From Pezicula radicicola (Eukaryota; Ascomycota; Leotiomycetes; Helotiales; Dermateaceae), in NCBI GenBank assembly GCA_003008705.1, contig PDUO01000020.1:684817-748816 (forward strand): 64,000 bases of DNA, written 5' to 3'. Shown here one piece after another: positions 33,690 to 45,400 of the stretch; the stretch's first letter is position 1, and each line of letters begins with the position of its first letter. A program made the position numbers and the translations under genes. The notes under the pieces were generated by a model that made no database searches, was not told the origin of the DNA, and saw nothing but the letters and a program-made list of their open reading frames with translations.

Positions 33690-35511
33690 ATCTTGGGGGT
33701 TGAAATGATGGGATTTGGTGGTAAATCGAGGAAGCGGTTTACTCGCAGTGCTCTCCTGGAGAATTTTCTGAGCCCGATCTTTATGCAAGACTTACTGGGC
33801 GTGTTAGAATTGCTGTTAGTAATAGTTAGCAAGTTTGTTTGAGTAGCAAACAGGTTTTTATTACAGAAAAATCTTTGCCTGCTTCAGTTGCCGTGGTGAA
33901 ATAAGAGCATACGTCAATGTAAGTAAATCAAGTGAGTTACTCAACGGTCGAGAATTTGACGCCGAATACTAATAATAATATTTGACAAGGAAGTGCTCAA
34001 AGGAAGGTCGCTGCTAGCATTGCCATAAATCAACACTTGGTCATTAATTCATCAAAGGTACTTTTAAGTGGCCTAATTAATAGTAGATTGTAGTCTCCAG
34101 TATGCCACTTTCCCCGGTACTACGCAATATGTCACTTCACTTCACTTCAACTAAACCGAACAATGCTAGGAGTACAGTTTTCAGCACTCCATAGGAAGGT
34201 GATGATACTCTATAAATTTAATCTTAGGTTTGAAAATGCGGCTGTACTACTATATGGCGGGACTTCTGATAACGCACGCAAGTATTGGTGTCACAAAAAT
34301 TTGGGTTTAGGCGCTGAGGTGGGAGATGCTGATGGAGTGGGAGCGATGTTACAGATTACAGGCGCTTAAGGGAGGTAGTCGTAATAGAAGATGTTGGTAA
34401 ATGAAGGTCTTGTGCTACTTTGATCACGGATAGAATGGCGGGTTTGTTGGAGATCGAGAGCTGTTACTAGAGCGCAATAGAGGTGTCGTGTCATTGCTTT
34501 TGGTGTGATGCTCCTTGGGTGCATCCCCCCCATTCAAGCTTTGTGCGTTGAACCCAAGAGCAGCTCTTAAAAAGCAATGGATTTTATAGATCTTCATTCA
34601 TAACTCCTGGGCTATTATTGTGCATTGAGGGAAATTTTATTATTTATGCCATCATATTTCGTATCGACTATGCACACTACCTAAACTCCATACCCATCCA
34701 AAATTTTGCCCACAGAAACTCCCCTGCACGGTTAAAAAAAAACTTCATCCATCAGACCTGCCTTGAAAATTTTCTTCACGTCTTTGGAACAAGCCAAAAG
34801 AAGCGCAATGAAAAAAAAAGTAAGACATCCGTCAGACGTCCATCGACACCCTCCCAGTCCCCACCTCCAAAGAGAGCAGGAAAAGGGTCAAGATCATCAC
34901 CACCCTCTATACAGTACAACTCTTACGAGCGCGCACCGCCATCTTTGCAGACAGTTCGAAGGTAAAAACGGCTTCACTCTTGGGCATCGAGGATCGGCTC
35001 ATCGTCCGGATTGGAGATTCTGTGGCTTTCGTAGAAAACTCAGAAGAGGTCGTTTACTATAGAATAGATTCTATGAAGTAAAGTCGACATAAGGAAAAAA
35101 AAAGAAGAAGAAGAGAGGAAGGGAAGATTGCGTGGATATTTATACTGGGAATTTTCTCGCTTAATTTCTTAGTGTCGTGTTAGCTTTGTCAAGTTGACAC
35201 GTGATCTCGTCGAGTCTGGTTTGCTTTCTGAGCAAACTACTGCATCAGAAGTCTTCCCTTCAGTGTTTTCCCCAAAGCTTCGCCTTGGAACTTGTAATCC
35301 GAGTACACGGCGGTATCAAGCGCAAACGAGGAATTATTATCAATGCAAAGGACATGGCAGCTTCGAATAGCAATGCTACTATGGCCATCAGCCTCTCCGA
35401 GGTCAATATATGGTTGACTTTTTCAAATCAATCCAAGGTCAGATTGAATATCTCGAGATTCTAAAAGTAGAGAATTTCTGCAGCAGGGAAAATTTTACGT
35501 ATGCATCTCAG
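33690..35511. other. Intergenic DNA between 2EXR genes and LRR-type pseudogene
   Basis: 1.8 kb without a convincing gene. The sequence is AT-rich with many short frames, some ATG-initiated (for example 34163-34369 and 34618-34965), but none shows domains or stable composition. 35201-35460 may contain further 5' remains of the pseudogene, since its codon pattern is gene-like, but no homology can be stated. Confidence 0.45.
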
Positions 35512-36322
35512 GAATTCATGGCTTAGTCGAATTTGAATTATTCAACCCAAAAGTTCTACTTCCGCTATCCGTTTTTACACAGCATGGTTCAACACTCAAG
35601 AGGCTTTCCACTACCATAGATATCCCTGGACATTCTCACCGGAAGAGCTACACATTCTTTCAGAGAGTTGTCCCAATCTAACCTCTTTAAATATCTCAAT
35701 AACGATTGAAAACGACTTGGTAAAATAACTCCTTTCCAAGACATTTATCACTGACGCGTCTATCTTAATGCTAATACTCTTACAGCCTTACAACTTCCTC
35801 GCTGCTCTAGCACGTTTTCCCTGCCTTAATACCTTGCGTTTATATGCCAACTTCAATCCTTTAGAAAGTTACAGAAACCTTACGCACCATCGAACTGACA
35901 CCCTAACAATCCAATATCTAACACGTTACCTCTCTACGCGGAAAATCGGATGTGCTTTCCGTAAAATCGAAATCAGGATTGGCGATGAGAATGAGCTTTT
36001 CCACTTTCCAATGCGTATGTACACCCGCCCTGACATTCTGTTCACATGCTACACAGAACAGAAAGGAGACATTATAATCCAAGATGATAGTCACAAGATC
36101 AACAGCCGTGACGGTTGGAAAAGTTACCTGGATATTAGATATATTGGCGAGGCAGATGATCTTGCATTTCCTCGGACATATCCCGCGGGTCTATATAAAC
36201 AGGACAGAGCTAGAGAGGAGGCAGATGTAGCTCAGATTCAACATGAAGAGGCTAAAGAACAGGAGCAGAGGGCGAGGATGTTTGAATGTAATGAAAGAAG
36301 TGCTCGCGCATGGTTACAGTGA
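35512..36322 (+). pseudogene. Frameshifted leucine-rich-repeat type protein remnant
   Basis: Part 1 (about 35512-35609) reads LVEFELFNPKVLL then TQHGSTLKRLS. From 35606 the sense continues in another frame (HYHRYPWTFSPEELHILS then ESCPNLTSLNISI) up to 35719. A weak donor (GTAAAA) and an acceptor at 35785 lead to 35786-36322, which reads PYNFLAALARFPCLNTLRLY and ends in a charged helical tail and TGA. The L..LSI..L and L.TLRLY spacing is typical of degenerate LRRs in fungal F-box/LRR-like proteins. The one-base frame change near 35604-35610 breaks the protein. A start codon and N-terminal domain were not found. Sequencing error is an alternative to true decay. Confidence 0.6.
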
Positions 36323-37695
36323 GAAACAAGGCCAGACTGGTGAGACGTCTTGTATCCTATAGAGTAGGAGTATTGAAAAAGATCCACTTAAAGTGATTGC
36401 TTTTTAATTAGTATATACTTAACTTAGGGAAGTGATAGACTGGTCTCTCTCGACCTTGTAACTATTAAATATCATTGATTGTTATGGTGGTCGTATAAGT
36501 AAGTGTCTCGAACCTATCCAAATTGGAAAACTTTCTGTAGAATCAGGTATTGCCACTTGACCATAGTCACTTACTTATTTAAATTCAGTAACTCGTTCTA
36601 AATATTTCATCTAAAGCTTGTAGGTAGTAATTGAGTTAATTTAAGAAACTAAGTCTAGTAACTACCAAAGATAGGTAGGTAGGTAGGTTAGTACCTTAAG
36701 TAGTTTAACATAGTCTCTCCCTTATAAAGAACTTTAAGGCATCTTCTCGCTATAACTAATGAGGTGTAACCGGTTACTAACCTACCTTACCGCTTATTAT
36801 CCAAGTACTTTCAATCATATTAAACGACCCTCCACTCTCTTCTGCCTCTATACTACTTTAGTTCTAGAAAAGAGGACAATAATACAACATCTACCAGAGT
36901 ATCTAAAGTAGAACCGAACCTCCCAACATAGTTAGTCATATGTATCATCAACTTATAACTCCTAATTAAAAAAAAAGACGTAAATCACCAACGGTTCACA
37001 ATTAAATCAAATCAGAGAATTTTTTCATAAGCTGATAAGCTGGTATAATATTATTCGTTCCTTTTCCTCACCCTTACCCACCCCAATAACTCTTGACTAT
37101 ATAGATTTCCACCAATGTATTCATTGCATCCATTGCATCAATCCATTCATCATTCCACAATCCACAACCTACTCCGTCCATAACATCAAACCATTCATTA
37201 TTTCCCACCCTACCACTCTTCCACTTGCCGCAATATTCTCTCCTCTCTTCTTCCATATCCACATCCTCATCCACACCCTCATCATCTTATTTCATCTCAT
37301 GCAACCCTATGCACTGTAAAAAACCATCCAGCCAGATAAATCCAGATAGACAGCTGGACAAGACAAGACAAAGTACTTTCAAGCAGGCAACAAAAAACCC
37401 AGAACCAGCCTATTTCTCCCATCCAATGTATCAAAGCAGGGAAGAAGCAGAAGAAGTAAATGGCTTCGTAAAACACAAAACACGCATTGAACCTGGGTGG
37501 TGAAAGCTGGCATATATAACCAACCAGCTAGTAAAGAGCCCTAGACAAAAGAACAAAACAAAATCATGAAATTTCTCAAACGCTCATGAAAAACCAAACA
37601 GTACTTTAAAGGCGAAGCGAGCAAGCAAGTTAAAGACAAGCTTCTGCAAAATATTCGGGCGAATTTCTTAAAAAGATAGCAGGAGACACTCGAGT
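36323..37695. other. AT-rich intergenic gap with a TAGG microsatellite
   Basis: 1.4 kb with no supported gene. A tetranucleotide run of about four TAGG units lies at 36672-36689. 36370-37060 is AT-rich and TpA-rich. 37080-37320 contains imperfect cattgcatc/ccattcat repeats. The last 200-400 bp should be the 3' untranslated region of the kinase gene. Confidence 0.5.
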
Positions 37696-39083
37696 CTATC
37701 GACCAGATAGCTTAGCAGCACCAGCACTCCACAAGCCCTTGGTCGTCTCAGCGATCTTGCGCTTCTGGGCCTCGATCTGCGCTTCCGTCTGTCCCTGCCC
37801 AGTATTTTTCGACAAGCCACGCATATGCACATCGTTATCTCCACTTCCAAATAATCCATATCCGCTATTGCCACCAGCAGTTCCCTCATTAGTTGCGTAC
37901 CCAGAATCGTGATCCATTTCTCCGTTAGGTCCTACGCCCATGCCTCCTACACCCGAATCTTTGTTTTTGTTTTGAAGCGGAGGAGCTCCGCGGTCAGGAG
38001 CATTTGATACTACGCCGTCCATCATTCCACTCTGACCTTCCCGTAATTTGTTGATAGCGCGAACGGTATCGATTGCCGCATGTAATGTCCTTCTGGCATT
38101 AAAATTCTTCTTCACAACCGGTAACAAATCGCTTCCTTTTCCTACTGCCTGGCCTGCTGTCTCTACACCTGCAACAAATGGATGTGATAATGCTTCGTGA
38201 GCAGTCATCCGCTGCGTCGGATCGATTGTCAAGCATCGTTTTATAAACTCTCTTGCGCTCAAACTCACTCCGCGCCAATACTCTATGGGTGTGAAACTGT
38301 AGTCTGCTATCAGAATAGCTTGCATCTCCTCCAAGTTGGAATCTCTATCGAAAGGTGTGTAGCCGCAGAGTAAGAAGTATGTGATAACACCAATAGCCCA
38401 GATGTCCACTGGCTTCCCATGTCCAGTCTTCTTGAAAATCTCAGGTGCCATGTAACCAGGAGTACCACAAGTCGTAGTCAAAACGTGGAATTGCTCCTCG
38501 TCCATTATTCTGGAAAGTCCAAAATCAGCAATTAATAGGTCGGCATTGTCTTCGGGGGTTCTGAAGAGGAGGTTTTCGGGCTTGAGATCTCGGTGTACAA
38601 TGCCATGGTCATGGAGGTATGCGACAGCTGACAGAGTTGCACGGATCAGATCTGCAGCGTCAGATTCGTAGTAGGAGCCTTTGCGGCATATACGATCAAA
38701 AAGTTCACCACCAAGGGCGAGGTCGGTTACAAGGTAGAGATTATTGAGGGTCTCGAAGTAGTCGACGAGGGTGAGGATGTTTTGGTGGCCCATAGAAACA
38801 CGCTTCAAGACTGCGATTTCATTGCGAACCTGACAAGACCTTCAGTCAGCCTGATTCAAAAGCATGCAGAATGTGATTGGAATACCATGTGTTCTCGACC
38901 TGCCATCAGTCTCTTGTTGATAACCTTTGCAGCATAGTACCGTCCAGTGTCGATATGTACACACTCCTTCACCACTGAGTAGGAGCCAGCGCCTAATGTC
39001 TTGCCCGTCTTGTATCGGCATGCCTGGACTGCAGGTTTAGCCTGTTGGCTCTCCTGGCCCTGTGCATAGCTCATGGTGGCCAT
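37696..39083 (-). CDS. Calcium/calmodulin-dependent protein kinase
   Basis: Ser/Thr kinase of the fungal CaMK (Cmk) group. Exons on the minus strand: 39083-38886 and 38829-37696 (56-nt intron), giving 443 residues. The start is ATG 39083 (MATMSYAQ); a second in-frame ATG at 39074 is possible. Kinase motifs in order: glycine loop GAGSYSVV (~31-38), Lys53 in AAKVINK, YLHDHGIVHRDLKPEN with Asp147, DFG at 168-170, CGTPGYMAPE and DIWAIGVITYFLLCGYTPFD. Downstream of the kinase domain FNARRTLHAAIDTVRAINKLR has the hydrophobic/basic pattern of an autoinhibitory, calmodulin-binding helix. The tail is Gly/Asp-rich and ends KLSGR. Activation by Ca2+/calmodulin is inferred from the family. Confidence 0.92.
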
Positions 39084-39923
39084 TCGAAGTTCAAGAGAAC
39101 TCCGCGCGGTCGGATTGAGGGGTGGAAAATGGTACGGTACGAATGTAAATACACAGTGCGATAAGGCGGTAGCGGTAGATGTGGGGAGATGTTGCAGAGT
39201 TTGTGTCGAGAAAAGGTGGGACAATTCGCAAGGACTCTGAGATTGTGTCGAAAGTCTGACTTGTTGATTAAGATCTGAACTGCTGGCCAGGTATTGTAGA
39301 TTTCCGCAATAGGGGAAGTCTTACTGCTTATGCCAAAGGAGGAGTAGGTAGGATTTCTCAGCCGCACCCTCTGATAGACTGAGAGTTCTGGCCAGTGTGG
39401 GGGGGATTGGTGCTTAGCCTAATTCAGCAGTCCCCTCTTTGCTTTACGGAGTACTGTATGGAGGGACCAGTAATAATTAGGAATAATCGGGAGTAATTAG
39501 GAATAATTAGGCACAATGAGGCGCGCCTTAAAGCATCACATCAATTCAACTCATCGTTTTAGTCTAGTCTTCTTTTGCGCATGCATACCGCCCCAAATCA
39601 CGCCCATAACTACCAAGACGGCTACTCCTTCGACTCACTTTCGTCACAATCATTACTGTTTCTTCTCGCTACCGCACGGAGTGTTACTCCTCCAATATGA
39701 TTCGAGGGTCTCACAGGTCGACAAAAGACTGCGCGTAGTGAAGCCCGATGTCGATTGACTGTTCAACGCCATCTAATGCAGCCTAACGAGGTAAATGCAC
39801 CTCGGCCAGCAAGTAGTAACAACCGTGTACGCCAGCCATATACCCCCTCGCAATGGCAGTAATTGGATATCCACCAAACGACTTTTCCCATCATGCTCTC
39901 GTCCAATGCTACACAACTCTCGC
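39084..39923. other. Intergenic region between kinase 5' end and eIF3e 3' end
   Basis: 840 bp holding the kinase promoter and leader and the 3' flank of eIF3e. Repeated gGagtaattagGaataat words occur at about 39474-39510. The ~80-codon plus-strand frames have no protein-like features. Confidence 0.5.
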
Positions 39924-41271
39924 TCACTTGGCAACAGCCGCACTCAAAACTTGGGTTCTGAAGAAACCACCCTTTGTCCTCTCAATGACCTGTTGGTACA
40001 CACTGCTAGGAGGATGGTTCATGATCACGGTTCCTTCCTTATAATCAATCTTTGCATCTAATCTCGTATCTCTGATCAAGTTCACAATCCACTTCTCACC
40101 CTCATCCTGGTCCAGTCCCAATCGTGCACTTAGATCCTTGATATCAATCCGTTGATGAATCTTGCAGTAGCTTTCTGAGATCAGATGTCTCGCCGCCTCA
40201 ACAAATGGCTCTGCTGATGCGTTCAAAAAGAAATCCGAACGGAGCACTTCCTCGGCTTCTGAAAGCTTCTTTTGAGCCTCTTCAAAATCGAAATCGATGT
40301 AGAGGGCTTTAACGAAATCCGTCACAGGGTCAGAGTATTCGTAGTTCTCTTGCTTCACAATCCGGATGACATCCTTGAGTTGCTTCTGGTACTGTCCAGT
40401 GTTGCGTGTGCGGCTACGGTTGGTGATGACAGCTGCGGTCAGATATCTGAGGATCCAAGGGCAGGCGGTCTGGATTGTGTTGATGAAAGGAGCAGAGAAG
40501 AAAAGCTCGCAGATGGTGTCGCGGGCTGGCTCATAGTTGAAGAATGGGAAAAGAGACCAGTGGATGAGCCATGTTCGGTGAGTGAGTTGTGCGAGAGGGT
40601 TGCTGAAAAGCTTCGTGTCGATCGACTCCTTGACTTTGGTAACCTCCTCCATGGCAGACTCCCAGTTTCCGGTCAACATCTCAGACGCAAGCTTTCCCCA
40701 TGTCGCAGCTGAGACTTTATCGTTGTCTGTAGAGAGGACGCGGTATTGGTACAGGAGTTCAGCAGCGGCAGTGTAGTTTCCACAGCTGTATTGGAAGTTT
40801 CCGAAATCATACAAGACCTCGACCTGCTCAATAGTGACCTGCGAAATCATCAACACAGGCTCAAAAGGCTATTTTGAACATCAAACATACATCATGCTCC
40901 TTCTTCAAAAACTCCAAGTTGGCAACCTTGTCGCTCCTCAAGCTCGTAACCACATCTTCTCTACCAAGCAAATCTGTAATCTTCTCGCTTTCCTGGTTGT
41001 ATATCTCTAAGCGATCCAAAACCTCCTGTCTCTTTGTCGCAAATTCCTTCGGTGCCTCCTCAGCGCCCTCCATCTCGCAGTAGAGTTGAGCGACATAATC
41101 GGTCATGTTCGTCGTCTTCAACAACTCATATTTCGCCTTGGTGATCTCGGGAGACGCATCTTCCTCATCACCGGCGAACTGGAGAAGAGGGAAGATTAGA
41201 TGCCGATCGAGGTGCTGGATCAGCTTGGGGAGAAGGTCGTAGTTTGCCATGGCTGGCGCGTCTTCAGCCAT
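39924..41271 (-). CDS. INT6: Eukaryotic translation initiation factor 3 subunit E (eIF3e/INT6)
   Basis: Subunit of the eIF3 complex that promotes 43S preinitiation complex assembly. Exons on the minus strand: 41271-40891 and 40838-39924 (52-nt intron), giving 431 residues; family members are about 440. The N-terminal eIF3e domain begins [21 protein letters not shown]. Further hallmarks are [38 protein letters not shown] and [13 protein letters not shown]. The PCI domain occupies about residues 240-400, with [18 protein letters not shown], winged-helix part [18 protein letters not shown] and TVIMNHP. It is head-to-head with IMG2 over only 232 bp. Confidence 0.96.
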
Positions 41272-41503
41272 ATTGTGATGAGGGGTTCTGATATCGAGAT
41301 CTGGAAATTATTCTAGGTTCTTGCAGTTTGTGCGTGTCACGTGTGATTGAAGCGGAATCAACCACTAGCGTCATGCGCTAAACCTTAATCGCGGGTCCTG
41401 GTTCAGAGTGAAGAGTGAAGACTGAATTTCCTAAGAGGGACCTGGGTAGAGCGACCTACCTAATAGATCTCTCTCCAAATACCTAAAATACACCACCACC
41501 ATT
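41272..41503. promoter_or_regulatory. Compact bidirectional promoter eIF3e/IMG2
   Basis: Only 232 bp separate the start codons of a cytosolic initiation-factor subunit and a mitochondrial ribosomal protein, so both leaders and promoters must be shared. A pyrimidine-rich ctctctccaaat stretch precedes the IMG2 start. Confidence 0.6.
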
Positions 41504-41970
41504 ATGGCCTCTGCAGTGTCCTCCTTCTCCTTCCTCCGCCCACTCGGTCTCCCAAGGATTTCAACCCTCTCCCGATTCCTATCCACTGCGACAACCACTG
41601 CGACAACCACAACCACAACCACAACCACAACTACTACCACGACCGCATCGACAGCCTCCCAAGCGTTACCCTACCGTGTCACACGCACCAAATCTCAAGG
41701 CCTGCCAATATATCATCTAACCAAGCGTGGCGGCAACATGAAGCTCACAAAGTTACGGAAGATAGAAGGGAATCTCAGTGAGCTGAGGACGGATTTGCAG
41801 GTGGCATTGGGTGTTGACGAAAAGGAGGTGGTCGTCAATCAGTTAACGAGACATATCATGATAAAGGTTTGGGTCATTAGGTTGGCCATGGAAGATCGTA
41901 GAGGCTAATTGCTCCGCAGGGTCATAAGAAAGAAGAAATCACCAAATTTCTAGAGGATAAGAAGTTCTAG
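41504..41970 (+). CDS. IMG2: Mitochondrial large-subunit ribosomal protein mL49 (Img2)
   Basis: Structural protein of the mitochondrial 54S subunit. Exons are 41504-41866 and 41920-41970 (53-nt intron); the second exon supplies the family's C-terminus GHKKEEITKFLEDKKF, giving 137 residues. An N-terminal presequence (FLRPLGLPRISTLSRFLST) is followed by an almost uninterrupted Thr run encoded by ACA/ACC/ACT codons at about 41586-41645. The conserved core is LPYRVTRTKSQGLPIYHLTKRGGNMKLT (given in two parts in the family: VTRTKSQGLPIYHL and KRGGNMKLTKLRKI), then QVALGVDEKEVVVNQLTRHI. The Thr tract lies between presequence and core, where it may be tolerated after cleavage. Confidence 0.93.
41586..41645 (+). 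repeat. Imperfect (ACN)n trinucleotide repeat coding poly-Thr
   Basis: About 60 bases of ACA/ACC/ACT units interrupted by a few GCG/ACT codons, inside the IMG2 coding exon. The opposite strand reads as a Val-rich shadow frame. Confidence 0.85.
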
Positions 41971-42430
41971 GGTTGTGTATGAGCATCTAATGAGTACGAC
42001 AAGAGAATTGAGGTTGTTTGTAGGGCTGGAGGGCTGGAGGGCTACTCTATTTGTATAAATTTGTAAAACATGGGGTGATGTTTAGATACAAACCTGTAAG
42101 ACGGCAGTAAGGCATGAGCAACATGATGGGACAATGCTGTAGGGATTGCAAATCCAAAGGCGGGTTATGCAATGCTTTTGCTTGCATTTACTTCTACAAT
42201 CTTCATCGCGCTCATGATGCGTATCATATGTACAGTGCTCCTCCGCTCTCAGATATCCATGAGAGCCAAACCCCAATCACTTATACAGCGACCTTTCCAA
42301 TCCGAGCCAATGAAAACGTTAGTTACTGCCATGCTATCGAATAAAGATGAAATATCAACGCCAACTCCTCACGCTGCCTACAACCATTATGCATCTAAGA
42401 ATGTGGTACATGTTAAAGAAATGGCAAGTC
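41971..42430. other. Tail-to-tail spacer IMG2/SWI1
   Basis: 460 bp between two convergent stop codons; it should hold both 3' untranslated regions. No gene is visible, and overlapping short frames on both strands lack domains. Confidence 0.55.
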
Positions 42431-45400
42431 TTATGTATCAAGTCCGGCATATGCACATAGTTGCTTAAGAACCACTTGTAGCCTGGGCTGCACTATCCTA
42501 AGTGTGCCGAGTAAGCTCTCCTTGGACGGAAGGCCGGTATTCGGTATGAACGAACTAGGATCATCCGGATCTCGGGACTTTTCAGCAAGCTTCCGCAATA
42601 CTGCAATTCCTCCAAGCGCGATGTGAAGTAGCGCTTCATCCTCCACGCCTTTTGGCGCCGGCGCTTGTCCTCGACCATGTGGAGCCTGAGATGTTGTCTC
42701 TAGACAGAGCTTGAGGATGAGTTGGGTCAGATTCTGTGACCATCCATCATCCGAAGTTAACCAAGACTTAGGAATTCCACTTTCGTATCCAGGCACCATA
42801 TTGGATAAGATTTCAGCAGCAAGCATCCCTTGCATAAGATATGGTTTTCGATGCTCAACTACCAGTGCCACTCCTCGCTTATTATCTTGTTTAAGATCGG
42901 GTATTGGAGAAATCGCAAGGGCAAATGTCCTGGTCAGAAGATCATATGGTGGGCAAGATGCGACGTCAGAGGCAAAGATAGTCTTGTAGTGTGTCCGATT
43001 TGGTTCGTCGCGAGCCAGTAATTTCGCGAGACTATCAACGGCAGCAGGAAGGTACCGATGGACAGGAGGATCGTATGGAGCAAATGAAACGCCATCAGAC
43101 GACCCAGGGAAGCTATTCGGTGGAGGACTGGGCGCAAAAGCCAGAACAAAATGCAATAAGCATAGGGCTTGCTCCCTTCCTGGTAATTCCACCGCATGAG
43201 CCACGTTTGAAAGGTAAGTAATGATGTCTTTCATGAAATCCAAAGTATTCGAATGTGTTCGTAAAAGCATGTTCCGAGTTCCTAAGTATCTGATGACCAC
43301 AGAGAAGAATTTGACCACAAGCTCGTCGGCTAATGGACCTTGATTTATATCCGAGAACGAAAGGTTGCGCATAATTGTGGTTATACAGATCAGCCTATCG
43401 ACAGCACGATCTAGTTCGTACTCCAAGGTACCAAATGCAGGAATATCTTGCAGTGTATCTTTCTCGGATCGACAGCCACGGACGACATCCTCATATGAAG
43501 TGATGAGCATCACATCAGAGACTTCTGCAGCATTTTCTGCTAATAATTCCACCTGCACTTCTGCACAGTCAATGAGACTTTCTATCAGGTCTTCGCAAGC
43601 TCGCAAATCAAATTGCAGTCGAGTCTCGACAGATATGGACACCAGAGTGTCTAGAGCTAGGCGCACCTCGGCATGAATCCCACTTTGAAGACTCATTGTG
43701 AGAGCGTGGATATCAATAGCACCCAGATCAGCTACGGCGGGCACATCAGGTTTGTACTGAGTAAGTTGAGCACCCAATTTCAATAGAGAATTGAGCTCGA
43801 TACCCCCAAATGTATCCAGTACTCGAATCTTTGGGTTCAATTCTGCTGGAAGATTAAAATCCACTGGTGCTTGCGGTGCTCCAGCCTTCAAAGCCGGATC
43901 TTCGTGAGGCGAGGGCATAGATATACTCCCCGGTTTTATTACAGATGCTGGTGATGGCATGGTAAAAGTAGTACCATTTTGCGGAGGAGTAGACTCTATA
44001 CTCCTCGACAGGCTATTTCGTCCATGACTTTGAGGTCCAATGGGATGCTGCGGCTGAGGTCCTTGAGGCGTAGAGAATCCATTGATCGCAGGTTGCATAG
44101 CGGGGCCCATTTGCTTGACTGGAGTGTTTTGGGCCTGTTGCTGTGCCAAATGTTGCTGTTGTGCGATACGCCGTGCTTGTTCTTGCTGCATTTGTTGCAT
44201 ATATTGCGGTGACTGCTGCATCTGAGATTGATTCATATGTTTAGTTGGTGACATCTGTGGTCCTTGGCCGCCTCCCATACCTCCGCCTTGCCCTTGTATC
44301 ATGGCCGCTCTCTGGCGCTGTTGTTGCGATGTCCATGCTTCCTCAAACGCCAGCAAATTCCTCTCGTAATGATTTTTTATTTGTGCAGCCGCGTTTGGAT
44401 TCTGTAAGGGACTAAACGACATAGCCTGTGCAACTTGAGCCCAACCATTCTGTTGTGTTACTTTCCTATAACCTCCAAACTTCGAAACAGCCATGTATAG
44501 CATAACTATGTTGATAGGGCGGTCGCCTACAATAGGATTCATATCTAAAGGCATCTGCTTCGATTGCATGAAAGCCGATAAATTTTTGACGAACTGGTCT
44601 GGGTTTGCGGGTCGCGGTACATGAGGGCCTTGTTGAGTACGCATATTCGGAAGTTGGCCATTAGGACCTTGCATCTGCGCCGCCATGGGATTTACATTGG
44701 GAGACATATTCCGCGCTTGTGACGCTTGCATTTGCTGTTGTAACCGCATTTGGTAGAGCATTTTCTGTTGTTCCAGCCCAGTCTGCGGCCGTGGCATTTG
44801 TCCTTGCTGTAGGGTTTGATTAAACATTTGCGGCTGCATATGAGGTTGAGGCATCTGGGGGGTTGACATTGGAGGTTGTGGCGGTGCCGATGTCCGTCCT
44901 GGAGGAGGTGTGAAATTTTGAGCAAAGCCTGGAGTGAATGCAGGGTTTTGGGCATAATGATTCTGGGGTGTATCTGTGCGACTACCATGATCTGATTGAG
45001 ATGGCGAGCCTTGGCCTCCGAATTGCTGCGCGGCGGGGGAGAATGGATGAGGTGACGCTGTCGAGACTCTCTGCGGTACGCCGCCAGGACGTAGCTGGTT
45101 TCCCATGATTGGTGACGGGCTCGCATTGGCCGAGCCGTTTTGGAGATGTGTATAGGGGTTCTGCTGTTGAGGCGCGAAGCTTGGGGTTTGAGAGCGCGAG
45201 TTGGGCTGCATACCGGGAGCTTGACGCGGTGATGTTGCCATGCTATCCTCCCTTGGTCTTGGCCGTTTTGAGGGTATTACTTGGTTGGTTTGGTACACGG
45301 GGTTGTTGAAGGACGGAGAGCCGTTGCGCATGGCGCCATTCTGCATCCGCTGTTGTAACTGTTGAGCTTGGAATTGGGAAGGATCGAAGGACGAGGGATA

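Noticed and set aside
44692..45126. 144-codon minus-strand frame inside SWI1
   Set aside because: Alternative frame of the Gln/Pro-rich SWI1 N-terminus; SWI1 itself is continuous and conserved here.
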